Positions 1-8,725 of a stretch of 64,000 bases of DNA are shown piece by piece. Both the position numbers and the translations under genes were made by a program. Origin of the DNA: Acetobacter musti. Its GTDB lineage: Bacteria > Pseudomonadota > Alphaproteobacteria > Acetobacterales > Acetobacteraceae. Positions within the stretch are counted from its first letter, which is position 1. Each line of letters starts with the position of its first letter. Below the pieces are notes generated by a model. It was given only the letters and a program-made list of their open reading frames with translations, did no database searches and was not told the origin of the DNA. The stretch covers positions 186,001 through 250,000 of the forward strand of contig NZ_WOTB01000001.1 in assembly GCF_011516835.1 (NCBI RefSeq), in the 5' to 3' direction.

Positions 1-114
1 CTGAGCAAGCGTAAGGGCGGACTTTGTGGACATTGTGTCAACACTGCTTGACCCGATGGCGAACTACAAGGGGAGACGCCTCGGTGCGATGTTGCGCCTC
101 GAAGGAGACATCGT

Positions 115-522
115 ATGAACACCGCCCATGTAAACCCTTACCTCGCCGCCATGGACGCGAGACAGGCTGACGGACTTGCCGAGCATCTCTCGGACGAAGT
201 CGTACTGCTGAGCCCGTTCGTCGCCGAGCCGTTTGTCGGCAAGGATGCCGTGGTCAACGTGCTTCGGTTGCTGCTAACCAACGTAGACGAGTTTGCGACC
301 ACAGCGGTCATCAGCGGCGACCAACGAGCCGCGGTGATACTCCGTATCCGTGTCGGTGACGTCGAGGTCACCGGCGTGGACGACATGTCGATCAATGAGG
401 AAGGCCTCATCACCCGCATGTCAGTCCAGTGGCGGCCGCTCGCCAATATCGTCGCCATCCAGCAGAAGCTTGCACCTGTTATCGGCGTAGCGCCGCTGCA
501 GTTGGTCCCGGTAAGCGAATAG
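115..522 (+). CDS. SnoaL-like / NTF2-fold small protein
   Basis: This is a 135-residue protein with the length and pattern of the SnoaL-like (NTF2 fold) family: an N-terminal helix with a DxxxLAxHLSDEVVLLSPF stretch, a GKDAV motif and a C-terminal beta strand ending near a MSVQWRPL segment. Such proteins are steroid-isomerase-like cone folds that bind small hydrophobic molecules, and many are uncharacterised, so no substrate can be named. The ATG at 115 is preceded by GAAGGAG at a good distance, which supports the start. It stands alone, and the next feature downstream is a decayed transposase. Family confidence is good; function is unknown. Confidence 0.7.
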   Translation: MNTAHVNPYLAAMDARQADGLAEHLSDEVVLLSPFVAEPFVGKDAVVNVLRLLLTNVDEFATTAVISGDQRAAVILRIRVGDVEVTGVDDMSINEEGLITRMSVQWRPLANIVAIQQKLAPVIGVAPLQLVPVSE

Positions 523-623
523 GAGCCGGGAGTCTGCGCGGCCGCGATTGATTGCCCTTGAATGCGGGGCGATGGAAAGAACAATTATGCGCCGCTGCCG
601 GCTATCATGCGACTGGTGCATGC

Positions 624-1288
624 TTACAGATTGGAGGCGCGCTCGCTGGCGAAGAGCCGTTCGATTTCGTTTCTCTTTTTGTAAAGTTAGAAGCTGATTT
701 CCCGTGGATTACAGCGGTTTTTTCTTGATGGAATAACCGGTGTAGTCTGTCGTTCCCTAAGCTTTTCGATGAACAGATCGGCGTCATAAGCCTTGTCGGC
801 GATGAAGGTCTCGGGATCGACTTCATCGAGCAATGGCTCTGCTTCAGTAATGTCGGCCCTTTGTCCCGGGTGTCGGGAAAGCGCCTCGGCCTTTCCCGCG
901 GCATCAACGATAGCGTGGATCCCGCCCCGGGACCGTCCGATGGCCTGATCCGTGCCCCTTTTTTACGGGCTCCTGCACTATGCTGGTGAGTAGGGACAAT
1001 CGTGCTGTCTATCATCATGTGTTCGTTGTCATGACCGGTGGCCAGATGCCGGAAAATCCGTTCGATCACGCCGCCTTTGCACCAGCGACGCAATCACCGG
1101 TGGACGTTCTTCCAGTCACCAAAGCAGACAGACAGGTCATGCCAAAGAATGCCTGCGCGATAACGATACAGCACAGCTTCCACAAACATACGGTTATCTG
1201 CGGCTGGGCCGCCGACATAGCCTTCACGACCCGGCAAAAAAGCCTTTATCCGCTCCCGCTGACTGTCGCTCAGACAATACCGACGCAT
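624..1288 (-). pseudogene. IS5-family transposase remnant (degenerate)
   Basis: Read on the minus strand from 1288, the product begins like IS5-family (IS1031-type) transposases (MRRYCLSDSQRERIKAFLPG, then a GDWKNVHR segment). It then meets an in-frame TGA at about 1096-1094 where the family has arginine. The same frame continues with WCKGGVIERIFRHLA and MMIDSTIV, which holds the first catalytic Asp. A frameshift follows KKGA. The other frame then shows GRSRGGIHAIVDAAG, FIADKAYDAD (second Asp) and RNEIERLF (catalytic Glu), with a further stop after REISF and an early end near 624. All three DDE residues are visible, but the gene carries two stops, a frameshift and a truncated C-terminus, so it is inactive. 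I could not find convincing terminal inverted repeats. Confidence 0.85.
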
Positions 1289-1426
1289 TCACATCTTTCC
1301 CCGAAAAACAGGGAAAAACGCATCACAGATCAAACGGGATTACAAGCCTCGTTAGCATCCGGTGCTAACTGATGACATGCCTGAGTAAAATTTTTCGTTA
1401 GAGTATTTTAGGAATATAATTTCTAA

Positions 1427-1630
1427 TCAGAAGCCTTCACGTTCAAGACGTTTACGTTCCATTTTTCGGGCACGACGCACAGCTTCTGCAGCCTCACGGG
1501 CACGGCGCTCCGAAGGCTTCTCATAGTGGCGACGAAGTTTCATTTCACGAAACAATCCTTCACGCTGCATTTTTTTCTTGAGCGCCTTAAGAGCCTGGTC
1601 GACATTATTGTCGCGAACGAGAACCTGCAC
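1427..1630 (-). CDS. rpsU: 30S ribosomal protein bS21
   Basis: This 67-residue, very basic protein matches bS21 along its whole length: [20 protein letters not shown] at the N-terminus, a [20 protein letters not shown] core and an Arg/Lys-rich tail. bS21 sits on the 30S subunit near the anti-Shine-Dalgarno region and helps initiation. The start is a GTG at 1630 with GGGAGA a few bases upstream. It is divergent from the COQ9-family gene about 650 bp away, an arrangement common in Alphaproteobacteria. Identification is secure. Confidence 0.95.
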   Translation of the reverse strand: MQVLVRDNNVDQALKALKKKMQREGLFREMKLRRHYEKPSERRAREAAEAVRRARKMERKRLEREGF

Positions 1631-2281
1631 TGGTTAGTTTTCTCCCATAAGAATCTGCTGACGTCTGTCATCCGGATTCATATCTGACTGAAGATGCATG
1701 GTGTCCGTTATCGGGATCACGCAATCGAAGTGGCGGGTGCTTAGCACGGATTACAAAGGGAAGACAATTCGAATCTGCGGATGTTCTAAGGTTAGCAGAA
1801 TAAGCCGATATGCGCTGTATCGCAGAAAAGGAGGTCGTTAACGTTTCTGCTGAAGATTGCCGGAAGACGATTGTCGGGGCCAGGTCATCCGGGCTCTGCT
1901 TGCGAAGGCAGATTCCATTGAAAGCGTCGGAGAGATAGACGCTCATACATATGCTTGTCGATGATGTGAGCAGCATTGGGCTGACCGAGTCGCAGATGTA
2001 TGTTTTAAAAAGAATTTTACCTAATTATCTTCGAGACTCTGTCAGCCACAGTCGGGTCATGCCCAAGATACTTAATTATACTTTGATCAATCCTACAATC
2101 AGTACCGCACGGGGCAGATAGATTTTGTGACCGAAAAGGAGATTTGATATTTATCGGTAAACCATAAGGAATCCAAATGTAAATGCGGAATAGTTTTGTG
2201 AATTACCGATGGATTTCATAAATATTTCGTAGAATTGGGTGGAGTGATGCATTTTAGCCTGACGGGGTTGGAGGTAACGCT
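1631..2281. other. Intergenic region between rpsU and the COQ9-family gene
   Basis: About 650 bp, AT-richer than its flanks, without a convincing gene. It must carry the divergent promoters for rpsU and the COQ9/MarR/two-component unit. A 102-codon minus-strand frame at 1668-1976 has unremarkable composition and no recognisable domain. I see no strong hairpin or repeat here. Confidence 0.5.
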
Positions 2282-2941
2282 GTGAAATTCATTATGAGTC
2301 CCAGGCAACTTATAGCTGAAGCCTCAGTCTGGTTCACGCTGGCTATGACGCCGGATATCGTTGTAACAAGCCCTGAACGGGATGCCGCATTGCACTCCCT
2401 TGCTGCGATCGCCGGAAAGACAGGCTGGACATTATCAGCTCTTCGCGAGGTAGGTGGACAGAATGTTGATCTGCTCTTCCCCGGAGGTCAGTCCGAACTC
2501 GTTGAAGCTTGGAGTGATCTCATTGATCGCGAAGTGCTGCGTCGTATGAAAGAAGTACATAATGAAGAAAGGCGAGTCAGTAAACGCGTGCGAAATGCTA
2601 TACTCATTCGTTTTGAAGTGCTGAAGCCTTATAAGGAGGCAGAACGAAGGGCAGTGGGATATCTGCTATCTTCTGGCGCTGCCGGTACTTTCGGAAGAGT
2701 CATGGCGCGCAGCCTTAATATGATCTGGGCTGCTGCAGATAATGGCGAGGCACAAGGTATTATGTGGATGACCCGGCGTGTTAGTCTCGCCGGGATATAT
2801 ATACCGGCATTTCTAAGCTGGCTGGGCAATTCCAGCAGCGTGACAGTCGAAAGAATTGTAGATTCAGGCCTGATCCGGACACGCTGTATTGGCAATCTGA
2901 AGAAGGAACTTTCTTCTCGTCAGAAAATGTATGCAGCGTGA
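2282..2941 (+). CDS. COQ9-family protein (ubiquinone biosynthesis accessory)
   Basis: This 219-residue protein matches the COQ9 family best. It has an N-terminal helical TetR-like region (residues about 15-130) and a C-terminal segment (AAADNGEAQGIMWMTRRVSLAGIY and following, residues about 155-200) equivalent to the family's conserved tail, where a Trp-rich tract precedes an amphipathic helix. In mitochondria COQ9 binds isoprenoid lipids and presents substrates to COQ7. Many alphaproteobacterial homologues stand next to rpsU, as here. The start is a GTG with GGAGG 8 bases upstream. The stop overlaps the GTG of the MarR gene by four bases (GTGA), suggesting translational coupling to the regulators. 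The protein is divergent, so a lipid-binding role is inferred. Confidence 0.65.
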   Translation: MKFIMSPRQLIAEASVWFTLAMTPDIVVTSPERDAALHSLAAIAGKTGWTLSALREVGGQNVDLLFPGGQSELVEAWSDLIDREVLRRMKEVHNEERRVSKRVRNAILIRFEVLKPYKEAERRAVGYLLSSGAAGTFGRVMARSLNMIWAAADNGEAQGIMWMTRRVSLAGIYIPAFLSWLGNSSSVTVERIVDSGLIRTRCIGNLKKELSSRQKMYAA

Positions 2942-3492
2942 GTGAATTCTGGCCGCATCAAGGCGGATGTGAAGAAGCTGCCGGAGACGGTGTTCTCTTT
3001 TTACGCGAGCAGCAAATCCGTCTCGCTCAGGAACTCATGCTTCTTGTCTGGCGTGACCTGGGGCGCGTGCTCGCACCTGTTCTTGACGAACTCGGGCTGG
3101 GTAATGCCCATTGCAGAGCACTTCAGATTCTGGCGCTGCATCCGGGACTCACCGTGGGTGCGCTTCAGGATGTGCTCGGCGTTACAAAGCAAAGCCTTGC
3201 CCGGACACTTGCAGAACTGCAGGAAAAACAACTGGTTACTTCGCTGCCGGGGCGTCAGGATCGACGTCAGCGTTTTCTCAGATTGACAGAGGTAGGGCGC
3301 GCATCTGAGGCTCGTCTCTTTGCAGCCCAGCGGGAGCGGCTCGTTTCTGCCTATCGGGAGGCCGGAGGAAATGCCGTAACTGGTTTTCGGCAGGTTTTGC
3401 GCGGAATGCTGTCGGAGGAGAGTCGGATCTTTCTTGCCAGTGACTTCAGGCAGGTGGATCCGATAAAGGGGAAGACGCGAGATGGTCGGTGA
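2938..3492 (+). CDS. MarR-family transcriptional regulator (PetP-like)
   Basis: 184 residues with a MarR winged helix: helix-turn-helix at about residues 66-95 (LTVGALQDVLGVTKQSLART) and a wing with the RQDRRQRFLRLTE pattern at about 106-118. MarR proteins act as DNA-binding dimers, often ligand-responsive. It overlaps the COQ9 gene upstream by four bases and the response regulator downstream by eleven. A MarR gene directly upstream of an OmpR-type regulator resembles the petP-petR pair of Rhodobacter, with a kinase added. The inducer is unknown. Confidence 0.8.
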   Translation: MSEFWPHQGGCEEAAGDGVLFLREQQIRLAQELMLLVWRDLGRVLAPVLDELGLGNAHCRALQILALHPGLTVGALQDVLGVTKQSLARTLAELQEKQLVTSLPGRQDRRQRFLRLTEVGRASEARLFAAQRERLVSAYREAGGNAVTGFRQVLRGMLSEESRIFLASDFRQVDPIKGKTRDGR

Positions 3493-4243
3493 GAATATAG
3501 ATCCTATGGTTTCTGGTCGGGATGTGATGCCCGACATGCGTGACGATGGTATCAGTGATGCCCATATTCTTGTAGTAGACGACGACGTTCGTTTACGCCG
3601 CCTGTTGCGTCGCTACCTGGTAGAAAATGGTTTTCGCGTAACTGCGGCTGCTTCGGCGGCGGAGGCACGACAGGCACTTGGATTCATGTTGCCTGACGCC
3701 GTAGTTCTGGATGTCACGATGCCAGGGGAGGATGGACTTCAGCTTACACGGGCTTTGCGTGGGCAGGGGCTGGATATCCCGATTCTTCTTCTGACGGCAC
3801 GCGGAGAAGCGGAAGACCGGATTACCGGCCTGGAGGCCGGCGCGGACGATTATCTGGGGAAGCCGTTCGAGCCACGAGAGTTACTGTTACGTCTGAAGGC
3901 GCATCTGCGTCGTCTCACCCCGGCGGTACCTTCGGAAAATTTGCGCGTCGTGAGACTTGGATTGCTGGAATTTGATCCGGCACGGGGCCTTCTCGCGGGT
4001 GAAAACGGCACGGTGCATCTGACCGGCGGCGAATCAGCTTTGCTGGCAGCCTTATCGCGACGTCCCAACGAAGTTCTGTCCCGTGAGGAAATTGCGGAGG
4101 AACTGGATATGACAGAGATTGGAGAGCGGGCTGTTGACGTGCAGGTGACACGATTAAGGCGCCGGATTGAACCGGATCCGCGTGAACCTCGCTATCTGCA
4201 TACAATTCGAGGTAAGGGCTACGTGCTGAAGCCGGGCGTCTAG
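3482..4243 (+). CDS. OmpR/PhoB-family response regulator (PetR-like)
   Basis: 253 residues. The receiver domain (about 27-140) has the acidic pair D34/D35, the phosphoacceptor D77 in VLDVTMPG, the conserved Thr in LLLTARGE and the Lys in LGKPFEP. A Trans_reg_C winged helix follows (about 155-250), ending in the typical YLHTIRGKGYVL motif. An unusual 25-residue N-terminal extension precedes the receiver, so a downstream start is possible, but the start used overlaps the MarR gene by eleven bases as in coupled units. The cognate kinase follows after three bases. Phosphorylation by it is inferred from adjacency. Confidence 0.9.
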   Translation: MVGENIDPMVSGRDVMPDMRDDGISDAHILVVDDDVRLRRLLRRYLVENGFRVTAAASAAEARQALGFMLPDAVVLDVTMPGEDGLQLTRALRGQGLDIPILLLTARGEAEDRITGLEAGADDYLGKPFEPRELLLRLKAHLRRLTPAVPSENLRVVRLGLLEFDPARGLLAGENGTVHLTGGESALLAALSRRPNEVLSREEIAEELDMTEIGERAVDVQVTRLRRRIEPDPREPRYLHTIRGKGYVLKPGV

Positions 4244-4246
4244 AGT

Positions 4247-5644
4247 GTGGGTTTTATTGCTGTCAGAACGGACAGTCTGATGAAACGATGGTGGCAGTTC
4301 TGGAGTGATGAGCGGTTTGATCGCTCAATGCGCCGGGTTCTGCCCCGGTCTTTTCTGGTACGTTCTCTTCTTATTGTTCTCATCCCGATGCTGGTAACGC
4401 AGGGCATCGCGCTCGAACTGTTCTACGGGAATTATCTGCGTGTGATGTCTCGCCGTCTTTCCGAAGGTATCGCATCCGAGATCGCATTTTCTCTTGATTT
4501 GCTTGAGCGGTATCATGGGCACGGCGATCGTTTCTGGCTGATCAGGCAGGCGCGTATCCGGACACAGCTCGTGATGGACTGGCATCCGGGGGATCATTTG
4601 GCAACAACTGGCTCTACCCATGTTGTCGGTCCGATGGATGAAGATCTTGTCCATGAACTTCAGAGTGCAATTGCTTATCCATTTTTTATCGACTGGCTGA
4701 AAGACCCGCATACAGTTTTTATTTCGATTCAACTTCCGGATGGCGTTCTGAGTGTTGATACACCGAGAAAGCGGCTTGATGTCGGGCAGTTATGGCTGTT
4801 CGTATTGTGGGCGCTTGGAAGTTCATTGCTTCTCTTTGTTATTGCGGCAATTTTTATGCGCAATCAGGTCCGGGCAATTCGTCGGCTGGCCAATGCGGCG
4901 GAGCAATTTGGGCTTGGACGAGATATAGGGCCAATCAAACCTGAGGGAGCACGCGAAGTCAGGCAGGCAGCTGTAGCATTCAATCGTATGCAAAACCGGA
5001 TTTTCAGGTTTGTATCGCAACGTACAGCAGTTCTCGCAGGCGTATCACATGATCTGCGAACGCCTCTTACAAGACTACGACTTTCCCTGGCGATGCTTCC
5101 CCGGTCAGGAGTCGTTGATGCCCGACTTCTGAGTGAAGACTTTAATGACATGATTGCAGATGTGGCTGAAATGGAGCGTATGATCGAGGGCTATCTGTCA
5201 TTTGCCAGAGGAGAAGGCGCGGAGGTGCCGGTTATGCTTGATGTCGGAGCGCTACTTGAGGATGTCGCTGCTTCAGCTTCTCGTGCCGGGACGATAGTCC
5301 GGTCTGTAAATTGTGATTCTGGTCTTCGTCTGGAAGCGCGACCTGATGCGATGCGACGCATGCTGACAAATCTGGTTGAAAATGTTCGCCGGCATAATGC
5401 GGGTGTATGGCTCTCAGGTTACGCGGAGGGAGAGACGGTCATTATCGAAGTTGACGACGATGGACCTGGCATTCCGGCAGCCAGACGCGAAGATGTATTC
5501 AGAGCGTTCACGAGTGGTGCGCAGGGAGGGACCGGGCTCGGTCTGACCATTGTTCGCGATATTGTGCGGGCCCATGGTGGTGACGTCAGGCTTGCGACTA
5601 GCAGAATGGGAGGATTAGCTGTAAAAATTATTCTGCCACGATAG
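4247..5644 (+). CDS. Sensor histidine kinase (EnvZ-like)
   Basis: 465 residues. There are two membrane helices (about 35-58 and 181-204) around a periplasmic domain of about 120 residues, then HAMP (about 205-255), a dimerisation/phosphoacceptor domain with H268 in SHDLRTPLTRLRLS, and a HATPase domain with N box NLVENVRRHN, G1 DDDGPGIP and G2 GGTGLGLTI. The layout is that of EnvZ-type kinases. The GTG start lies three bases after the response regulator stop; an internal ATG at 4280 (MKRWWQFW) is an alternative. The signal sensed by the periplasmic domain is not evident. Confidence 0.9.
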   Translation: MGFIAVRTDSLMKRWWQFWSDERFDRSMRRVLPRSFLVRSLLIVLIPMLVTQGIALELFYGNYLRVMSRRLSEGIASEIAFSLDLLERYHGHGDRFWLIRQARIRTQLVMDWHPGDHLATTGSTHVVGPMDEDLVHELQSAIAYPFFIDWLKDPHTVFISIQLPDGVLSVDTPRKRLDVGQLWLFVLWALGSSLLLFVIAAIFMRNQVRAIRRLANAAEQFGLGRDIGPIKPEGAREVRQAAVAFNRMQNRIFRFVSQRTAVLAGVSHDLRTPLTRLRLSLAMLPRSGVVDARLLSEDFNDMIADVAEMERMIEGYLSFARGEGAEVPVMLDVGALLEDVAASASRAGTIVRSVNCDSGLRLEARPDAMRRMLTNLVENVRRHNAGVWLSGYAEGETVIIEVDDDGPGIPAARREDVFRAFTSGAQGGTGLGLTIVRDIVRAHGGDVRLATSRMGGLAVKIILPR

Positions 5645-5764
5645 AACTATGAATTTAATATACGACGTACTCACGTCAAACAGAACTAACTGAAAATGCA
5701 ATCCAGAAAATATTGCAAGCTGATAAGAGGTTTGTCTACGATTCAGATCAGATAAAACCGATAA

Positions 5765-6361
5765 TCAGGGCAGCGTATTACCCGCGCCAGCGTGACCTGG
5801 GCCACTATTACTACCCATAGGACCTGTCGCTCCGCCTCCACCAAAGGAACTGCCGCCCATCATACCCGACATAGGATTATATCGACCAACATTTCCGAGG
5901 ATTTCCTGAATAACATTAATTTTTGTTCCAGGTGTCGGTGTTGTATCCTGTATCATTCCAGGGTGTTTGGCGTCTTTAAGATTCAGGGTGCGGACAGTAC
6001 GTAGTTTCCCTGCCGGGTCGAAATTCAGAACCACGATCTGCTGTTTCGTGATTTTCGGGAAATTCGCAGGCTGGGGAACCGTCATCATAGAGATGTAGAT
6101 CCATGTATTGTCGTCAAATGTCGCCCTCGCCGTAGGCGAACCGAGCAGATCCAGTGCATCAGCACGATTACTGCTGCCGGGTTTCAGCTGTTTATAATCA
6201 TCAGCTTCGATCAGGGAGCCCCGCGGCATTGGGGTGGACTGAAAGACTGAGCAGCCAGACATTAAAACGACTCCACCAAGAAGAGCCAGCGAAGTCGCTA
6301 CACTACGATATCTGGCTGCCGGTGTGGCCAAGGTCCGAATGGGAATATCGCGATTTGACAT
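5765..6361 (-). CDS. bamE: Outer membrane assembly lipoprotein BamE (SmpA/OmlA)
   Basis: 198 residues with a lipoprotein signal: a hydrophobic run ending in LMSGC, so the mature protein would start at the Cys near residue 37 and be lipidated. The SmpA/OmlA core follows (LKPGSSNRADALDLLGSPTA, then NTWIYISM and VVLNFDPAGKL). BamE is a lipoprotein of the BAM complex, which inserts beta-barrel proteins into the outer membrane. The C-terminus is an unusual low-complexity Gly/Ser/Met-rich tail (about residues 160-198). It is divergent from yceD, the usual alphaproteobacterial arrangement. Confidence 0.88.
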   Translation of the reverse strand: MSNRDIPIRTLATPAARYRSVATSLALLGGVVLMSGCSVFQSTPMPRGSLIEADDYKQLKPGSSNRADALDLLGSPTARATFDDNTWIYISMMTVPQPANFPKITKQQIVVLNFDPAGKLRTVRTLNLKDAKHPGMIQDTTPTPGTKINVIQEILGNVGRYNPMSGMMGGSSFGGGGATGPMGSNSGPGHAGAGNTLP

Positions 6362-6526
6362 CAGGCTGATCTGCTATCCTTATTCAGACATATGCCGCTT
6401 GATAGTTTAAGGCATTTGTGTCCGGTGCCTCATACAATGCGTTCTGTCAATTGGTTCAGCGTCGTAATTGCATTAAACGGGGCAGGTGATCTGTTGTCAG
6501 GCTGACAGCCTTGAAAGAGAGATGTT

Positions 6527-7099
6527 GTGACAGATGCCCGGTCTCCTGAATTTTCCCGTCCGATCCTGTTGAGGTCGCTTCGGGGCGCCAGATCCAAGGC
6601 GCCGCGCGAAGTGATGATCGAAGCAACTGACGCAGAATGTAATCTCGTAGCAAAAAGACTGGGCCTTCCATCAGTTGCAGGACTTTCCTGTCGTTACAGA
6701 TTGACTGCCGAAGCACGTGATACGGTGCTGGCGGAGGCTGCTCTGACCGCACGGCTTAGTCAGATATGTGTTCTAAGTTTGGACGTTTTTGAAGACGTTA
6801 TTGCAGAGCGCTTTGTCGTGCGTTTTGTTCCGGAAAGCGAGTTCCGTGAAGATGAGGGCGGTGAGATCGATTCGATGGACGAGATTCCTTATGAAGGGGA
6901 TAGTATCGATCTTGGTGAGGCAGCGGTTGAGCAGTTGTCGCTGATAATGGATCCCTACCCACACAGGCCGGGGGCAGACCGTCCGGTTGGAGTGATGACG
7001 GATGACGATTTATCATCCGGAGAGGGGGCGGTATCACACGACCAGGCTGTACGCAGGCCGTTTGCTGATCTTGCACAGATAAAGCGCAAAAAAAGATAG
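6527..7099 (+). CDS. yceD: YceD/DUF177-family protein
   Basis: 190 residues with the DUF177 pattern: an N-terminal beta-rich half including LTAEARDTVLAEAALTARL, then the acidic EIDSMDEIPYEGDSIDLGE and the EQLSLIMDPYPHRPG motif. The family is almost always upstream of rpmF, as here; in plants and bacteria it is linked to 23S rRNA metabolism. The start is a GTG at 6527. The gene heads the yceD-rpmF-plsX-fabH-ihfA-merR run. Family assignment is firm, molecular role inferred. Confidence 0.85.
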   Translation: MTDARSPEFSRPILLRSLRGARSKAPREVMIEATDAECNLVAKRLGLPSVAGLSCRYRLTAEARDTVLAEAALTARLSQICVLSLDVFEDVIAERFVVRFVPESEFREDEGGEIDSMDEIPYEGDSIDLGEAAVEQLSLIMDPYPHRPGADRPVGVMTDDDLSSGEGAVSHDQAVRRPFADLAQIKRKKR

Positions 7100-7253
7100 T
7101 CTTCCGTTTTCGTCCTCAAGGAGACATGTCGACGTGCTCTGGCTTGCGTAAACACAGTGGGTCTGGTAGAGGCCCCCGCTCAATTACAGTTTTTGTCCGG
7201 TGCTCGCTGGTGGGCTGATCGGGCATGTCGTCTTTTCGGAGGGGCTTGGACCC

Positions 7254-7457
7254 ATGGCAGTACCTAAAAGAAAAACCTCGCCTTCTCGCCGGGGTATGCG
7301 TCGCAGTCATGAGGCGTTGCGTGTTGAATCCTATGCCGAATGCGGTAATTGCGGTGAACTGAAGCGCCCGCATCATGTATGCAGCCATTGCGGGCATTAC
7401 GATGGGCGTGAGGTTATTGCTGCTGGTAAGGCTCTGAAAGTCGCTGTCCGCGCCTGA
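7254..7457 (+). CDS. rpmF: 50S ribosomal protein bL32
   Basis: 67 residues: [20 protein letters not shown] at the N-terminus, then a zinc-ribbon-like pair [18 protein letters not shown], which is the classic bL32 layout. The start is the ATG at 7254 with GGAGGGG about 10 bases upstream. An upstream in-frame ATG at 7200 would add 18 residues not seen in the family. It lies between yceD and plsX as in most Proteobacteria. Confidence 0.96.
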   Translation: MAVPKRKTSPSRRGMRRSHEALRVESYAECGNCGELKRPHHVCSHCGHYDGREVIAAGKALKVAVRA

Positions 7458-7533
7458 GTCGGCCCGTCGGTTTGAATAACTTCAACCTTGATGTGGCGGC
7501 TGCCGGCCTGAATCAGGATGGCGGAAACCATTC

Positions 7534-8634
7534 ATGAGCGAGATTGATCGCCACGACGAAATGTCGGGCCTGCACAGTGAGCCATTTGCTTTGGCTGTCG
7601 ATGCTATGGGCGGAGATGGTGGGCCGGATGTCGTCGTTTCCGGTCTGGCTATCGCCGCTGATCGCCATCCGGGTGCTCGAATCCTGCTTGTTGGCGATGA
7701 AAGTCGTCTGATCCCATTGCTTGCGCGGTATCCGAAAGCCGCTGCAATCTGCGAAGTGCGGCATGCAGCGTCTTCCATAAGTATGGATATGAAGCCAACG
7801 GCGGCCCTGCGTGTTCGAGATTCTTCGTTGCGGAAAGTGATGGATGCTGTCGCCGCAGGCGAGGCGGCAGGAGTCGTTTCGGCAGGCAACAGCGGTGCGA
7901 TGCTGGCACTTGCGAAGATCGTTGTTAAGACGCTGCCCGGCATTTCCCGTCCGGCGATGGCTGCGATCAGCCCGAGTATGAAGGGCGACGTGGTCATGCT
8001 TGATCTGGGGGCTAATGTCGCTTGTGACTGGCGCAATCTTGTGGAATTCGCTGTTATGGGTGAAGCTTTTGCCAAGGCTGTGCTAGGGCTGCCTGCGCCG
8101 ACGATCGGCCTTCTCAACGTGGGAGCTGAAGAGCTTAAGGGGGATGAGAAGCTTCGCCAGGCGGCGGAAATTCTCAGAGAAAGCCCGCTTGCCTCGCAGT
8201 TTCATGGGTTTGTTGAGGGGCATGATATTACCGCCGGAACAACCGATGTTGTGGTGACCGATGGATTCACGGGAAATGTTGCGCTGAAGACGGGAGAAGG
8301 GGCTATGAAAATGGCCTCAGGCTTGTTTCGCAAAGTTTTCACGAGCAGTCTTCCGGGCCGTGTCGCCTATTTCCTGGTTCGTCCTGCACTTGAGCGTATG
8401 AAAGACTGGCTGGATCCAAGACGTTACAATGGTGCCGTATTTGTGGGCCTGAATGGCGTCGTCGTAAAATCTCATGGCGGTACTGATGCAGAAGGTTTTG
8501 CATCGGCTGTAGATGTCGCAATGGATATGGTTACGCATGATTTTAATGACGGTATTCGCTCACGCCTTCTGCCGATGGCCTCGTTAACCGCCAATCGTTC
8601 CAATGCCGAACCAGAGCGTGAGACGGTCGCCTGA
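7534..8634 (+). CDS. plsX: Phosphate acyltransferase PlsX
   Basis: 366 residues. Typical PlsX features are ALAVDAMGGDGGPDVVVSGL at the N-terminus, VVSAGNSGAMLALAKIV in the middle and TDGFTGNVALKTGEGAMKM further on. PlsX converts acyl-ACP plus phosphate into acyl-phosphate, the donor for PlsY in phospholipid synthesis, and works at the cytoplasmic membrane surface. It stands between rpmF and fabH, the conserved fatty-acid gene order. Length is normal for the family. Confidence 0.95.
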   Translation: MSEIDRHDEMSGLHSEPFALAVDAMGGDGGPDVVVSGLAIAADRHPGARILLVGDESRLIPLLARYPKAAAICEVRHAASSISMDMKPTAALRVRDSSLRKVMDAVAAGEAAGVVSAGNSGAMLALAKIVVKTLPGISRPAMAAISPSMKGDVVMLDLGANVACDWRNLVEFAVMGEAFAKAVLGLPAPTIGLLNVGAEELKGDEKLRQAAEILRESPLASQFHGFVEGHDITAGTTDVVVTDGFTGNVALKTGEGAMKMASGLFRKVFTSSLPGRVAYFLVRPALERMKDWLDPRRYNGAVFVGLNGVVVKSHGGTDAEGFASAVDVAMDMVTHDFNDGIRSRLLPMASLTANRSNAEPERETVA

Positions 8635-8725
8635 CTGTGTGAATTCTGCTTTATGCCCGTTTGTCGAGTTTAGTTCTGGTGCTGAAGGCACGGACTTCGG
8701 GGCTGGCCTTCTAAAGGGTAAATTT

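Noticed and set aside
138-584. Minus-strand frame opposite the SnoaL-like gene
   Set aside because: Antisense shadow of a gene with a good start and family pattern; Ser/Thr-rich translation without motifs.
1668-1976. 102-codon minus-strand frame between rpsU and the COQ9-family gene
   Set aside because: No ribosome site, no recognisable domain and unlikely composition; treated as chance.
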